From contig NZ_JALPRX010000014.1 in NCBI RefSeq assembly GCF_023223525.1, positions 1 to 64,000 on the forward strand: a DNA stretch of 64,000 nucleotides, in the 5' to 3' direction. Of the stretch, positions 1-10,728 are shown piece after piece. The number at the start of each line of letters is the position of its first letter. Position 1 is the first letter of the stretch. The position numbers and the translations under genes are program-made. The DNA is from Roseomonas acroporae (GTDB lineage: Bacteria > Pseudomonadota > Alphaproteobacteria > Acetobacterales > Acetobacteraceae). The notes beneath the pieces are model-generated. The model was not told the DNA's origin. It made no database searches and saw only the letters and a program-made list of their open reading frames with translations.

Positions 1-20
1 CCCCAATCTCCCTTGGCGAT

Positions 21-188
21 CCCCGCCGGGGGCGAAGCCCCCCGGACTCCCCGTTCGGAAGTCGAGTCCGCGCGGTGCAACCTGTGAAGCCGAAGAACGA
101 AGAGAGGTCCAGGAGGGCCTCGCCCTCCTGGTGGATGGGTGCAGGGAAGGCAACGCCTTCCCTGCCGGGGGCCGGGGCAGCGCCCCGG
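21..188 (+). repeat. Multi-hairpin intergenic repeat, family B, copy 1
   Basis: A run of GC-rich hairpins lies just beyond the gltX stop: about 23-45, 111-129 (AGGAGGGC/GCCCTCCT around TC), 143-163 (AGGGAAGGC/GCCTTCCCT) and 172-188 (CCGGGGC/GCCCCGG). A non-palindromic core with AACGAAGAGAGGT sits between them. The same order of elements recurs at 56544-56737 and 62371-62526. The copy ends next to the 3' end of a minus-strand gene, as the other two do. A role in transcription termination is inferred. Confidence 0.75.
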
Positions 189-192
189 TGCG

Positions 193-1599
193 TCAGTCCA
201 GCGTCTCGCCCACCGCCGCCAGCAGGCGCAGCGTCACCTCGCTGCGGCCGAGCGCGTAGAGCACCGCGTCGATCGGCGGGCTCTGGGTGCTGCCGGTCAG
301 CGCCGCGCGCAGCGGCTGCGCCACGGCGCCGAGCTTCAGCCCCTTCACCTCGGCGTAGTCGCGCAGCCAGTGGTCGAGGTCCGACTGCTCCCAGGGCGCG
401 TTGCCGAGGAAGTCCACGAGGTCGCGCAGCATCGCCTTGGCCTCGGGCGTCAGCAGCGCCTGCGCCTTGGCCTCCAGCGGCGGGGCGCCGTCGGTCACGG
501 CGAAGGCGGCCGAGCCGGCCAGCTCCTCCAGCGTCCTGGCGCGCTCCTTCAGCGCGGGCATCAGCAGCTTCACGCGCTCGGCGGTGTCGGTGCCGAACAG
601 CAGGCCGCGCTTCGCGAGGCGCTCCATCACCTCGGCCAGCAGGCGGTCGTTGTCCGCCTGGCGGAGATAGATGCCGTTGAGGTGGGTCAGCTTGGCGTAG
701 TCCATGCGGCTGGCGGCGCGGCCGACATCCTTGAGGTCGAAGAGCTGGATGGCGCGCTCGCGCGGGACCACCTCCTCGTCGCCATGGCCCCAGCCGAGGC
801 GCAGCAGGTAGTTGCACAGCGCCTCGGGCAGGAAGCCCTGCTCGCGGAACTCCAGCACCGAGACGGCGCCGTGGCGCTTGGAGAGCTTGGCGCCGTCCGC
901 GCCGTGGATCAGCGGGATGTGCGCGAAGGCCGGCCGCTCCCAGCCCATCGCCTCGTAGACCATGATCTGGCGGAAGGTGTTGGTCAGGTGGTCGTCGCCG
1001 CGGATGACGTGGGTGATGCCCATGTCGTGGTCGTCCACCACCACGGCGTGCAGGTAGGTGGGCGTGCCGTCCGAGCGCAGGATGATCATGTCGTCCAGCT
1101 CGGAATTCCTCACCCGCACCTCGCCCTGCACGAGGTCGTGCACCACCGTCTCGCCGTCACGCGGGGCCTTGATGCGGATGGAGGGCTTCACGCCGGCCGG
1201 GGCCTCGGACGGGTCGCGGTCGCGCCAGCGGCCGTCGTAGCGCGGCGGGCGGCCTTCCTTCGCGGCCTGCTCGCGCATCGCCGCCAGCTCCTCGGCCGTG
1301 CAGTAGTCGCGGTAGGCGAGGCCCTTGGCCAGCAACTCCTCGGCCACCTCGACATGGCGCGCCTCGCGCGTGCTCTGGAAGACCGGCGGCTGGTCGGCGT
1401 CGAGGCCGAGCCAGGCGAGGCCGTCGAGGATGACCCGGGTCGCCTCCTCGGTGGAGCGGGCGCGGTCGGTGTCCTCGATGCGCAGGAGGAATTCGCCGCC
1501 GTGGTGCCGGCTGAACAGGTAGTTGAACAGCGCCGTCCGGGCGCCGCCGATGTGCAGCAGGCCGGTGGGGGACGGGGCGAAGCGCGTGCGGACCGACAT
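193..1599 (-). CDS. gltX: Glutamyl-tRNA synthetase
   Basis: The product charges tRNA-Glu with glutamate in the cytoplasm. The 468-aa protein has the usual length of bacterial GluRS. It starts [19 protein letters not shown], with the class I HIGH-type motif at residues 16-19, and carries the KMSKS-type motif KLSKR at 238-242, followed by the anticodon-binding half. IEDTDRAR near residues 41-48 is also typical. The gene is divergent from comEC, with about 250 bp between them, and its 3' end abuts repeat family B. Whether the enzyme discriminates tRNA-Glu from tRNA-Gln cannot be told here; many alphaproteobacteria have a second GltX copy and GatCAB. Confidence 0.97.
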   Translation of the reverse strand: MSVRTRFAPSPTGLLHIGGARTALFNYLFSRHHGGEFLLRIEDTDRARSTEEATRVILDGLAWLGLDADQPPVFQSTREARHVEVAEELLAKGLAYRDYCTAEELAAMREQAAKEGRPPRYDGRWRDRDPSEAPAGVKPSIRIKAPRDGETVVHDLVQGEVRVRNSELDDMIILRSDGTPTYLHAVVVDDHDMGITHVIRGDDHLTNTFRQIMVYEAMGWERPAFAHIPLIHGADGAKLSKRHGAVSVLEFREQGFLPEALCNYLLRLGWGHGDEEVVPRERAIQLFDLKDVGRAASRMDYAKLTHLNGIYLRQADNDRLLAEVMERLAKRGLLFGTDTAERVKLLMPALKERARTLEELAGSAAFAVTDGAPPLEAKAQALLTPEAKAMLRDLVDFLGNAPWEQSDLDHWLRDYAEVKGLKLGAVAQPLRAALTGSTQSPPIDAVLYALGRSEVTLRLLAAVGETLD

Positions 1600-1848
1600 C
1601 TTCCTCGTACCGGCCGCGGCCCGCCTTCTCGACGCGGGCGGCGGCTTCCAGGGCGCGACCGGCGGTGAGGGCCGGTCGCGCGGGCGACGAACGCTGGCGC
1701 GGACCCGGGGCGTGGCGGATCGCGCCGCCTGATGCGGCGCGAGGCACGGGGGCCGTTCCAGGCCCGGGGCGTGACCCGGGCAATGGTGAGGCTGCCGCTT
1801 CTACCATGCCGCCGACCCCGTGTAGAGTGCGCGGAAAGGTTGAGGTTC

Positions 1849-4041
1849 ATGCCGCGCGACACCAACCAGGAGGAGAATTGGCTGGAGCCCGGCGCGCTTC
1901 CGGGCAAGGGGGACGCGGCCGCGCGCGGCCGTCTCCAGCGGGCGCTCGGCGCGCTGGAGGCAAGGCTGCTGGCCGAGCGCGGCCGGCTGCCGCTCTGGCT
2001 GCCGGTGGCGCTCGGCGGCGGCATCCTCCTCTACTTCGCGCTGCGCTTCGAGCCGTCCGCCGGGTGGCGGTGGGCGGCGCCGGCGCTGCTGGCGCTGGCC
2101 TGGCTGGCGGGGCGGCGGCATCCGCATCTCGGCTGGGCGATCGGGCTGCCGGCGGCGGCCGCGCTGGGCATCGCGGTGGCCTCCTGGCACACGGCACGCC
2201 AGCCGCCGCCGCTGGAGCCGCCGCGCGGCGCGGCGGTGGTGATGGGCACGGTGCAGTCGGTGGACCTGCTGCCGGAGGGGCGGCGGGTGACGCTGTTTCC
2301 CGTTCGCTTCGGGCCGGAAGCAGCGCCGGCGGCGCGGCCGGTGCGGCTGCGGCTGCGCGCGGGCGATCCGGCGCGGCCGGAGCCGGGCGACCTCGTGCGG
2401 GTGCGTGCCCTGGTGCGGCCGCCCTCGCCGCCGGCGCAGCCCGGCGCCTGGGACTTCCAGCGCGCCGCCTACTTCGCCGGCCCCGGCGCCAGCGGCTTCG
2501 CCATCGGGCCGGCGGCGGTGGAACCGGGCGATCAGGGGCCGCCGCTGCTGGCCGGGCTGCGCGGCGCCATCGAGGCGCGGGTGGGCAGGGCGCTGCCGGG
2601 GGCGGCGGGGGCGGTCTCGGCGGCGCTGCTGACGGGCGGGGTGAGCGCGATCCCGGCCGCCGACCTGGCGGCGATGCGGGATTCCGGGCTGGCGCACCTG
2701 CTTTCGGTCTCCGGGCTGCACATCGCCATCGTGATGGGCGTGGCCTTCGCCACGGCGCGGCTGCCGCTCTCTCTCTGGCCCTGGCTCTCGCTGCGCGTGC
2801 CGGGCAAGGCGGCGGCGGGGGTGGCGGCGCTGGCGGCGGGGGCGTTCTACCTGCTGCTGACCGGCGCGCAGGTGCCGATGCAGCGCTCCTTCGCGACGGC
2901 CGCGCTGGCGACGCTGGCCATCCTCTCGGGGCGGCGGGCGCTGGGGCTGCGCTCGCTGGCGGTGGCGGCGGCGGCGGTGATGCTGCTGCAGCCGGCGCAG
3001 ATCCTCGGCCCGTCCTTCCAGATGAGCTTCGCGGCGGTGCTGGCGCTGATCGTCGGGCTGGAGGCGCTGCGGCCGGCCATGGCCCGGCTGCGCGGCGAGG
3101 GCGGCTGGTGGCGGCGGGGGCTGGTGGCGGTGGCGGGGCTGGTCGCGACCTCGGTGCTGGCGACCATCGCCACCACGCCCTTCGGGCTGCACCATTTCGG
3201 CCGGCTGCAATGGTACGGCGTGGCGGCGAACGCCGTGGCGGTGCCGCTGACCTCGGTGCTGGTGATGCCGGCCGGGATGCTGGCCGCGGCGCTGATGCCG
3301 CTCGGGCTGGAGGGCTGGCCGCTCTGGGCGATGGGCCGGGGCGTCGAGGGCGTGCTGCTGGTGGCGCGCTGGGTGGCGTCCTGGCCGGGGGCGGCGACCA
3401 TGGCGCCGCCGCTGCCGGCGGGCGGGCTGGCGCTGCTGGCCCTGGGCGCGCTGTGGCTGTGCCTGTGGCGGACGGGCTGGCGCTGGTGGGGGCTGGCCGG
3501 CGTCGCGGCGGGGCTGGCGATGATGGTGACGGCGCGGCCGCCCGACATCCTGGTGAGCGGCGATGCGCGTCTGATCGCGGTGCGGACCGGGGAGGGCGTG
3601 TTCGTGCAGCGCCAGCCCGGCGCCTCGGCGCTGGTGCGCGAGACCTGGCTGCGCGGCTGGACCGAGGCGGCGGCGAGCCCGATGCCGCGCGACAGCGCCG
3701 TGGATGGCGGGCGGCTCGCCTGCGTGCCGAACCTCTGCACGCTGCGCCGGGACGGGGCGGTGGTGGCGCTACTGCTGCGCGGGGCGCCGGCCGGCGAGGC
3801 GTGCGGCCGGGCGCCGCTGCTGCTCTCGCCCGAGCCGCTGCGCGGGCATTGCCGGGCGGGGCCGGGGGGAAGCGTGGTGATCGACCGCTTCACCGTCTGG
3901 CGCGAGGGGGCGCAGGCGGTGTGGCTGGCGGCGGACGGGCCGCGCGTGCTGTCCGACCGCGCCTTCCGGGGGCAGCGGCCCTGGGTGCCGCCGGTGCCGC
4001 GCCCGCGCGCCTCCGGCGAGCCGATGGCGGAGACGGAGTGA
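1849..4041 (+). CDS. comEC: ComEC/Rec2-family competence membrane protein without metallo-beta-lactamase domain
   Basis: This is an inner-membrane channel family for uptake of transforming DNA. The 730-aa reading from ATG 1849 is chosen because upstream in-frame codons give an arginine-rich, non-membrane sequence. Residues about 45-110 hold N-terminal membrane segments, then a soluble OB-like region follows. The competence domain begins near residue 280 with the signature GLAHLLSVSGLHIAIVMG, followed by many hydrophobic helices to about residue 560. The last 165 residues hold no HxHxDH motif, so the metallo-beta-lactamase nuclease domain of the longer ComEC proteins is absent or degenerate. 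The gene is convergent with lexA. The function in DNA uptake is inferred from family only. Confidence 0.9.
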   Translation: MPRDTNQEENWLEPGALPGKGDAAARGRLQRALGALEARLLAERGRLPLWLPVALGGGILLYFALRFEPSAGWRWAAPALLALAWLAGRRHPHLGWAIGLPAAAALGIAVASWHTARQPPPLEPPRGAAVVMGTVQSVDLLPEGRRVTLFPVRFGPEAAPAARPVRLRLRAGDPARPEPGDLVRVRALVRPPSPPAQPGAWDFQRAAYFAGPGASGFAIGPAAVEPGDQGPPLLAGLRGAIEARVGRALPGAAGAVSAALLTGGVSAIPAADLAAMRDSGLAHLLSVSGLHIAIVMGVAFATARLPLSLWPWLSLRVPGKAAAGVAALAAGAFYLLLTGAQVPMQRSFATAALATLAILSGRRALGLRSLAVAAAAVMLLQPAQILGPSFQMSFAAVLALIVGLEALRPAMARLRGEGGWWRRGLVAVAGLVATSVLATIATTPFGLHHFGRLQWYGVAANAVAVPLTSVLVMPAGMLAAALMPLGLEGWPLWAMGRGVEGVLLVARWVASWPGAATMAPPLPAGGLALLALGALWLCLWRTGWRWWGLAGVAAGLAMMVTARPPDILVSGDARLIAVRTGEGVFVQRQPGASALVRETWLRGWTEAAASPMPRDSAVDGGRLACVPNLCTLRRDGAVVALLLRGAPAGEACGRAPLLLSPEPLRGHCRAGPGGSVVIDRFTVWREGAQAVWLAADGPRVLSDRAFRGQRPWVPPVPRPRASGEPMAETE

Positions 4042-4076
4042 ACCCGCCCCGCACGGGGCCCGGCCAGCGAGGGGCG

Positions 4077-4112
4077 GGATCGCGCCCAGGATCGCATCCA
4101 GGATCGCACCCA
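4077..4112. repeat. 12-bp minisatellite, 3 copies
   Basis: Three consecutive units of GGATCGCRYCCA lie 35 bp beyond the comEC stop. They are non-coding in either direction as far as can be seen. It is one of at least seven short tandem arrays in intergenic DNA of this window. Confidence 0.8.
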
Positions 4113-4179
4113 GGTTCACGCGCGGGGCGCCGCCCGGGGGACGAAGGGCGGCCGTGCCGAAACGGGAAGCGAGGCCATG

Positions 4180-4203
4180 CCGGTCCGCATCCCTGCGGAC
4201 CGG
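4180..4203. terminator. Perfect hairpin between convergent comEC and lexA
   Basis: A 10-bp perfect stem (CCGGTCCGCA / TGCGGACCGG) with a TCCC loop lies 8 bp from the lexA stop and about 140 bp past the comEC stop. There is no T tract on either side, so this is a candidate bidirectional or Rho-assisted terminator rather than a classical intrinsic one. Confidence 0.45.
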
Positions 4204-4211
4204 CGGGCGGA

Positions 4212-5003
4212 TCAGTACTTGCGGACCAGCCCGATCAGCCGGCCCTGCACCTTGACCCGGTCGGGGCCGAAGATGCGGGTCTCGTAGCGCGGGTTGGCCG
4301 CTTCGAGGGCGATCGAGTTGCCCTTGCGGCGCAGGCGCTTCAGCGTCACCTCGTTCTCGTCCACCAGCGCCACCACGATGGCGCCGTTGTCGGCGGTGTC
4401 GCCGCGCCGGATGATGACCGTGTCGCCGTCGAGGATGCCGACGCCCTCCATGGAGTCGCCGGCGACCTCCAGCGCGTAGTGGTCGCCCTGGCCGAGCATC
4501 GCGGCCGGGACCTCGACCGAGTTGCCGGAATCGCGCAGCGCCTCGATCGGCTGGCCGGCGGCGATGCGGCCGTAGAGCGGCAGGTGGACCGCCGCCGCCG
4601 CGTTGGCCGAACGCTGCACCCCGGCGAGCTGCGGCGCGAAATTGCCGCGGATGACGTTGGGCGAGAAGTTCGGTGCGCCGGGAAGGGCGGGCGGCACGGC
4701 CTCGGCGGCCGGCGGCGCGGCCTGGGGGAGCAGGGGCGACGCGGCGCCGGCCACGGCACCGCCCCCCGGGCCGGCACGGCGCGGCAGCATCTCCGGCAGC
4801 CGGATCACCTCCAGCGCCCGGGCGCGGTGCGCGCGCCGGCGCAGGAAGCCGCGCTCCTCCAGCGCCATGATCAGGCGGTGGATCCCGGACTTCGACTTCA
4901 GGCTCAGTGCCTCCTTCATTTCCTCGAAGGAGGGCGAGAACCCGGTGTCGCGCAGGTGCCGGTCGATGAACATCAGCAGCTCGTGCTGCTTGCGCGTCAG
5001 CAT
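4212..5003 (-). CDS. lexA: LexA SOS repressor
   Basis: The product represses the SOS regulon and self-cleaves when RecA filaments form. The 263-aa protein has an N-terminal winged helix (about 1-70). A long Pro/Ala-rich linker (about 72-140) follows, then the S24 peptidase domain. The Ala149-Gly150 cleavage site lies in [12 protein letters not shown]; the catalytic Ser184 is in GDSMEG and the Lys222 in TLKRL. It ends with the family-typical [12 protein letters not shown]. An LexA box of the alphaproteobacterial type lies 152 bp upstream, implying autoregulation. The linker is longer than in most LexA proteins of about 200-240 aa. The gene lies downstream of moeA on the same strand, with a 217-bp gap that contains the box. 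Confidence 0.97.
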   Translation of the reverse strand: MLTRKQHELLMFIDRHLRDTGFSPSFEEMKEALSLKSKSGIHRLIMALEERGFLRRRAHRARALEVIRLPEMLPRRAGPGGGAVAGAASPLLPQAAPPAAEAVPPALPGAPNFSPNVIRGNFAPQLAGVQRSANAAAAVHLPLYGRIAAGQPIEALRDSGNSVEVPAAMLGQGDHYALEVAGDSMEGVGILDGDTVIIRRGDTADNGAIVVALVDENEVTLKRLRRKGNSIALEAANPRYETRIFGPDRVKVQGRLIGLVRKY

Positions 5004-5154
5004 CAGTGTCTCCGCCCCTCATGCGCCATCCGGGGGCCGGCGCGATGGACCGTTCCAGCGCGAGGCCCGTTCCGGCACCGGCCGGCGGCGTTCCGCCGCG
5101 CGGTGCGTCGGGTCCGTCGGCGTGGCCCGGAACAAATGGGCAACCCAGTCTCGT

Positions 5155-5169
5155 GTTCTACGAAGGTTC
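5155..5169. promoter_or_regulatory. LexA box (GTTC-N7-GTTC) upstream of lexA
   Basis: The sequence reads GTTC TACGAAG GTTC, an exact match to the direct-repeat SOS box known for many alphaproteobacteria. It lies between the moeA stop and the lexA start, 152 bp from the latter. A second weaker candidate, GAAC-N7-CAAC with one mismatch in the second half, lies at 5130-5144. Confidence 0.75.
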
Positions 5170-5220
5170 CCATGGGACGTCAAGGATTCGTCATGCGCCC
5201 GTCCGCATGGCGGGCCGGTA

Positions 5221-6428
5221 TCAGATGCCGAGACGCTCCAGCAGGATCACCTCGATCGGCGCGCCGGCCGGCACCGCCGGGGCGTGGGCGGGGCGGACGA
5301 TCAGCGCCTCGGCACGGGCGAGGGTGGCCATCATGGAGCTGTCCTGGGTCGGGAAGGGCGTCGCCACCAGGCGGCCCGACGCATCCCGCCCGGTCCGCGC
5401 CCGCAGGTGGTCGAGGCGCCGGTCGTTGGCGGCGAGGTCGGTGCCGGCCAGGGCGATGTCGAGCGGCGGCGGCCCGGCGGGCAGGCCGGCGAGTCGGGCC
5501 AGCGCCGGCAGCAGGAACAGCACGGCGCAGACCATGGTGGAGACCGGGTTGCCGGGCAGGCCGAGCACCGGCGTGTCGCCGAGCCGGCCCCAGATCAGCG
5601 GCTTGCCCGGCCGCATGGCGATCTTCCAGAAGTCGAGCGCGAAGCCGTGCGGGCCGAGGGCCGCCTGGATCAGGTCGTGGTCGCCGACGCTGGCACCGCC
5701 GGTGGTGAGCAGCAGGTCGCAGTGGCGCGCCGCCATGGCGGCGGCGGCGATGGCGTGCGTGTCGTCGGGGGCGATCGGCAGCAGCAGCGGGTCGCCGCCG
5801 GCGGCGCGGACCACGGCCGACAGGGCGTGGCTGTTGGAGGAGACGATGCCGCCGGTCGGCAGCGGCTCGCCGGGCAGGAAGATCTCGTCGCCGGTGGCCA
5901 GGATGCCGATGCGCGGCTGGCGGTGCACGGTGAGCCAGGGGTGGTTGGCGGCGGCGGCCAGCCCGACGTCGCGCGCGGTGAGCCGGCGGCCCGGCTCCAG
6001 CAGCGTCTCGCCGGTGGCGAAGTCGAGCCCGGCGCGGCGGACGTGGCGGCCGGGGCGGGCCGGCTCGCGGATCAGCACGCTGTCCTCGCCCTCGGCGGTC
6101 GTGTCCTCCTGGATCACGACGGCGTCGGCGCCGGCGGGCACGAAGGCGCCGGTGAACAGGCGCACCGCCTCGCCGGGGCCGATCCGGCCGGCGAAGGGAT
6201 GGCCGGCCGGCGCCGTGCCGACCACGCGCAGCCTCGCCCCGGCCACGGCGTCGGCGGCGCGCACGGCGTAGCCGTCCATCGCCGAGACGTCCTGCGGCGG
6301 CTGCCTCAGCCGGGCGACCACCGGCCGGGCCAGGACGCGGCCCCAGGCGGCGGGGAGCGGCACCACCTCCTCGGCGGTTGGCGACAGCGCGCGCAGGATG
6401 CGTTCCCGCGCCTCCTCGACCGGGATCA

Positions 6429-6429
<1 letters not shown>
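5221..6429 (-). CDS. moeA: Molybdopterin molybdenumtransferase MoeA
   Basis: MoeA inserts molybdate into adenylylated molybdopterin in the last step of molybdenum cofactor synthesis. The 402-aa reading starts at the ATG that overlaps the moaC stop (TGATG at 6427-6431), implying translational coupling. The upstream in-frame extension lies in moaC and is rejected. Family landmarks are SAMDGYAVR near residue 50, LATGDEI near the middle, TTGGASVGDHD and LPGNPVST towards the C-terminus. It belongs to the same unit as trpGDC and moaC, a common alphaproteobacterial order. Its cofactor is needed by the oxidoreductase encoded at 46624. Confidence 0.96.
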
Positions 6430-6947
<518 letters not shown>

Positions 6948-6951
6948 GCGC

Positions 6952-7889
6952 TCAGCCGGCCTCCACCAGCGCGCGGGCGGCGCTGGTCACGTCGGTCTGG
7001 CGCAGCAGGTGCTCGCCCACCAGCAGGCAGCGGGCGCCGGCGGCGGACATGCGGCGCACGTCGTCGGGCGTGCGGACGCCGCTCTCGGCCACCGGGATGC
7101 GGTCGGCCGGCACGTGCGGCACCAGCGCCTCGGCGGTGGCGAGGTCGGTGCGCAGCGTGCGCAGGTCGCGGTTGTTGATGCCGATCAGCCGGGTCTGGAG
7201 GCCGAAGGCGCGCTGCAGCTCGCGCTCGTCGTGCGCCTCGGCCAGCACCGCCATGTCGAGCGAGCGGGCGACCTCCTCCAGCTCCTGCGCCATCGCGTCG
7301 GTCAGCGCCGCCATGATGAGCAGGACGCAGTCGGCGCCCATGGCGCGGGATTCGAAGACCTGCCAGGGGTGGACGCAGAAGTCCTTGCGCAGCACGGGCA
7401 GGGCGCAGGCGGCGCGCGCCTCCTTCAGGTGCTCGGGCGCGCCGCCGAACCAGCGGGAGTCGGTGAGCACCGAGAGGCAGGCGGCGCCGGCCGTCTCGTA
7501 GGCGCGGGCGAGGCCGGCCGGCTCGTAGGGATCGCGTATCCTGCCGCCCGAGGGCGAGGACTGCTTCATCTCGGCGATCAGGCCGATGCGGTCCTCGGCC
7601 AGGGCGTGGCAGAGCGCGCCGGTGAAGTCGCGCGTCGGGCCGGCGCCGCGGGCGCGGCGCTCGATCTCGGCGAGCGGGGTGGCGGCGCTGCGCTCGCGCA
7701 CCTCCTCGTACTTGTCGGCGAGGATGCGCTGGAGCGTGTCCGGCAGGTCCTGCGGGATGTGCAGGGCCGGGGAAGAGGCCGGGAAGGAGGCCGGCGCGGC
7801 GCCGGGGGCTTCGTCGGGCGGGGTGTCGGAGGCGGGGCCGGCGGGGTGGCCGGGGGTGTTCCCAAGGGTGTTCATGGTGAGGGTGTCGT

Positions 7890-7893
<4 letters not shown>
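6952..7893 (-). CDS. trpC: Indole-3-glycerol phosphate synthase
   Basis: The enzyme closes the indole ring from carboxyphenylaminodeoxyribulose phosphate in tryptophan synthesis. The protein is 313 aa from a GTG start that overlaps the trpD stop (GTGA, 7890-7893); an in-frame ATG lies 18 nt later. The TIM barrel shows [12 protein letters not shown] (catalytic Lys), [22 protein letters not shown] and VAESGV. About 45 Pro/Ala-rich residues precede the usual beginning ([16 protein letters not shown]), so the enzyme has an N-terminal extension or a later true start. It is a single-function enzyme, not fused to TrpF. Confidence 0.95.
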
Positions 7894-8893
<1,000 letters not shown>

Positions 8894-8897
<4 letters not shown>

Positions 8898-9568
8898 GCC
8901 GCCTTTTCCAGCGTCTTCGCGGTGGCCGGGCCGGCGGGAGGGCTGGTGGGCGGGTTGGCGGGCCTGTTGGCGGGCAGGCCGGCCAGGGCGAGGAAGTTGC
9001 GCAGGATGTCGTGGCCGCCCTCGGAGGCGATGCTCTCGGGGTGGAACTGCACGCCCCAGACCGGGAGGGTGCGGTGGGCGAGGCCCATGATCAGGCCGTT
9101 CCCGTCGCCGCTCCCGGCCGCGTCGTCGGTCCAGGCGGTCGCTTCCAGGCAGTCGGGCAGCGAGTCGCGGGCGACGACCAGCGAGTGGTAGCGGGTGGCG
9201 TGGAACGGGTCGGGCAGGCCGCCGAAGATGTCGCTGCCGCGGTGGCGGATCTCCCAGACCTTGCCGTGGACCGGCTCCGGCGCGCGCACCACCTGGCCGC
9301 CGAAGGCCTGGCCGATCGCCTGGTGGCCGAGGCAGACGCCGAGCAGGGGCACCCGGCCGGCGGCGGCGCGGATCAGGTCGAGGCAGATGCCGGCCTCGTT
9401 CGGCGTGCAGGGGCCGGGGGAGAGGACGATGGCCGCCGGGTTCAGCGCCAGCGCCTCCCCGGCGGTCAGGGAGTCGTTGCGCCGGACTTCGACCTCGGCG
9501 CCAAGGTCGCCCAGGAAGTGATAGAGATTGAACGTGAAGCTGTCGTAGTTGTCGATCAGGAGTATCAT
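8894..9568 (-). CDS. trpG: Anthranilate synthase glutamine amidotransferase subunit
   Basis: TrpG supplies ammonia from glutamine to TrpE. The 224-aa class I amidotransferase has Cys79 in [11 protein letters not shown] and the His-Glu pair in GVQFHPES. It opens with [20 protein letters not shown], typical of TrpG/PabA. The family often serves folate synthesis (PabA role) as well. It is first in the trpGDC-moaC-moeA unit; its partner trpE lies about 5 kb away at 14633, in the ppiD-trpE pair on the same strand. About 20 Pro/Ala-rich residues extend the C-terminus. Confidence 0.96.
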
Positions 9569-9880
9569 GCGGCCGGATCCTCGGCTCGGTGCCCGGCGAC
9601 CTGTCCGGGAGATGCCCGGGAAGGTGCCGGAGTTGGGTCAAACATGCCGGCGGCGAGCCGGCAAGGGGGCCCGCCCGACAGGCCGGCCGGGCATCCTAGC
9701 GCCTCCGTGCCGGGGGCGCATCGCATGACGCCGTCATGTCCCATGCGAAAGGCGCGGCGGCGGCGGGCTTGCCGCCGCATCGTTGCATACCGCGACGCGG
9801 CATGCGGGGCCGTGCCGGCGGCGGGCACCGATCCCCGGGCGGTGCCGGCCCGCGCGAGCCGGGACTCCTGCGGGCCGGAA
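9569..9880. other. Intergenic region upstream of trpG
   Basis: These 312 bases lie between the lipoprotein gene and trpG, and must carry the trpG promoter if one exists. I saw no leader peptide rich in Trp codons and no clear attenuator hairpin with a T tract. Open frames here have arginine-rich shadow composition. Nothing else is recognised. Confidence 0.4.
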
Positions 9881-10330
9881 TCAGGCCCGCGTGCCCTCGT
9901 AGCTCCAGGTGCACATCCCGCCGCCCCGGTTGCCGGTGAAGCCGTGCGCCTGGATCCGGGCGTCGAGCCGGCCGTTCGCGATGCGGCCGGTCATGACGCC
10001 GGCATTGTTCTCGAGCGTGCCGGCGACGGTGCCGTCGGCGGCCACGGTGCCGTTCGCGCGCGTCGGGCCGAAGGGCATGGCGAAGCGGCCGCCGGCGATC
10101 CGGATGCGGAAATCGCCGGACTGGCGGCCGCGGCACTGTGCGCCGAGCAGGGTGAAGGTGCCGTGCCAGGCGCCGTCGAAGCTGCCCGACGGGGCGGCGG
10201 CAACGGGCGCGGCCGGCTCCGGTGCGGTTGCCTCGGCCGGGCCTGCGCCGGGGGCCTGTGCGCAGGCGGCGAGGCCGGCGAGGGCCAGGAGGGCCGGAAG
10301 GAAGGCGGGCCTGCGTGTTCCGGAAGACAT
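9881..10330 (-). CDS. Small predicted lipoprotein of unknown function
   Basis: A 149-aa protein starts at ATG 10330. Its signal peptide (RRPAFLPALLALAGLAAC) ends in the lipobox LAAC, so Cys would be lipidated. A Pro/Ala linker follows, then a domain of about 95 residues beginning SFDGAWHGTFTLLGAQC. It contains FRIRIAGGRF, GTVAADGTVAG and ending TWSYEGTRA. The alternating pattern suggests a small beta-barrel or beta-sandwich, and two cysteines could form a disulfide. Similar short secreted domains are common and unassigned in Acetobacteraceae. The product is likely periplasmic; function is unknown. Confidence 0.75.
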   Translation of the reverse strand: MSSGTRRPAFLPALLALAGLAACAQAPGAGPAEATAPEPAAPVAAAPSGSFDGAWHGTFTLLGAQCRGRQSGDFRIRIAGGRFAMPFGPTRANGTVAADGTVAGTLENNAGVMTGRIANGRLDARIQAHGFTGNRGGGMCTWSYEGTRA

Positions 10331-10377
10331 GGACGTTTCCCGTTCTGCCCGGCGGGAAACATTCCAGCGCCGTTCCG

Positions 10378-10728
10378 TTACGCTTCGCGAGATGGTTCCG
10401 TGGCGCGGGACGGCGTCCCGCCGGGTGGCGCGTGGTCGCTGCAACCGTCGCGCGCCGAGAGGTAGAGGCCGCGCCGGGCGCAGAGCCCGTCCGCCTCGCG
10501 CACCGAGGCCCAGCCGGAACTCATCGCGGCGAGGCCCGGGAAGGCGGCCTCGACCGCGGCGGCGCCGGCCTCGAAGTGGCGGCAGGCGGCGCAGCGGCGC
10601 CCCGGGGAGTAGGCGGGGGCGGCCGCGCCGCCGGCGCGCCGGAAGGCGATCGCGGCGAGGGCGCGCCGCAGGGCGGAGGCGCCGGGGCGCCCCTCCGCCG
10701 CCGCGCCGGACGGGCCGGCGGCGCTCAT
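10378..10728 (-). CDS. Hypothetical 116-aa protein with conserved-looking cysteines
   Basis: The ATG at 10726-10728 overlaps the stop of the YeiH-family gene (ATGA), so the two are likely co-translated. The protein has an alanine-rich amphipathic N-terminus (residues 1-40). A compact core follows: CAACRHFEAG, then FPGLAAMSSGWASVREADGLC and DGCSDHAPP. The four cysteines (46, 49, 83, 96) with the nearby His resemble a small metal-binding module. From memory, similar C-x-x-C-x-x-F ... GLC ... C-x-x-F/H proteins occur widely in alphaproteobacteria without a known function. No signal peptide is visible. Confidence 0.7.
   Translation of the reverse strand: MSAAGPSGAAAEGRPGASALRRALAAIAFRRAGGAAAPAYSPGRRCAACRHFEAGAAAVEAAFPGLAAMSSGWASVREADGLCARRGLYLSARDGCSDHAPPGGTPSRATEPSREA

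Noticed and set aside
1665-5708. Very long plus-strand open frame (over 1300 codons) across comEC and lexA
   Set aside because: Composition is Gly/Ala/Arg-rich and domain-free; it is a third-frame shadow of comEC and an antisense shadow of lexA and moeA. Other giant frames (21687-25841, 30614-33919 and the upstream part of 38940-44213, all minus) are rejected for the same reason.
9565-9828. 87-codon minus-strand frame upstream of trpG as a possible leader
   Set aside because: It has no Trp codon run, ends within trpG's start region and shows shadow composition.
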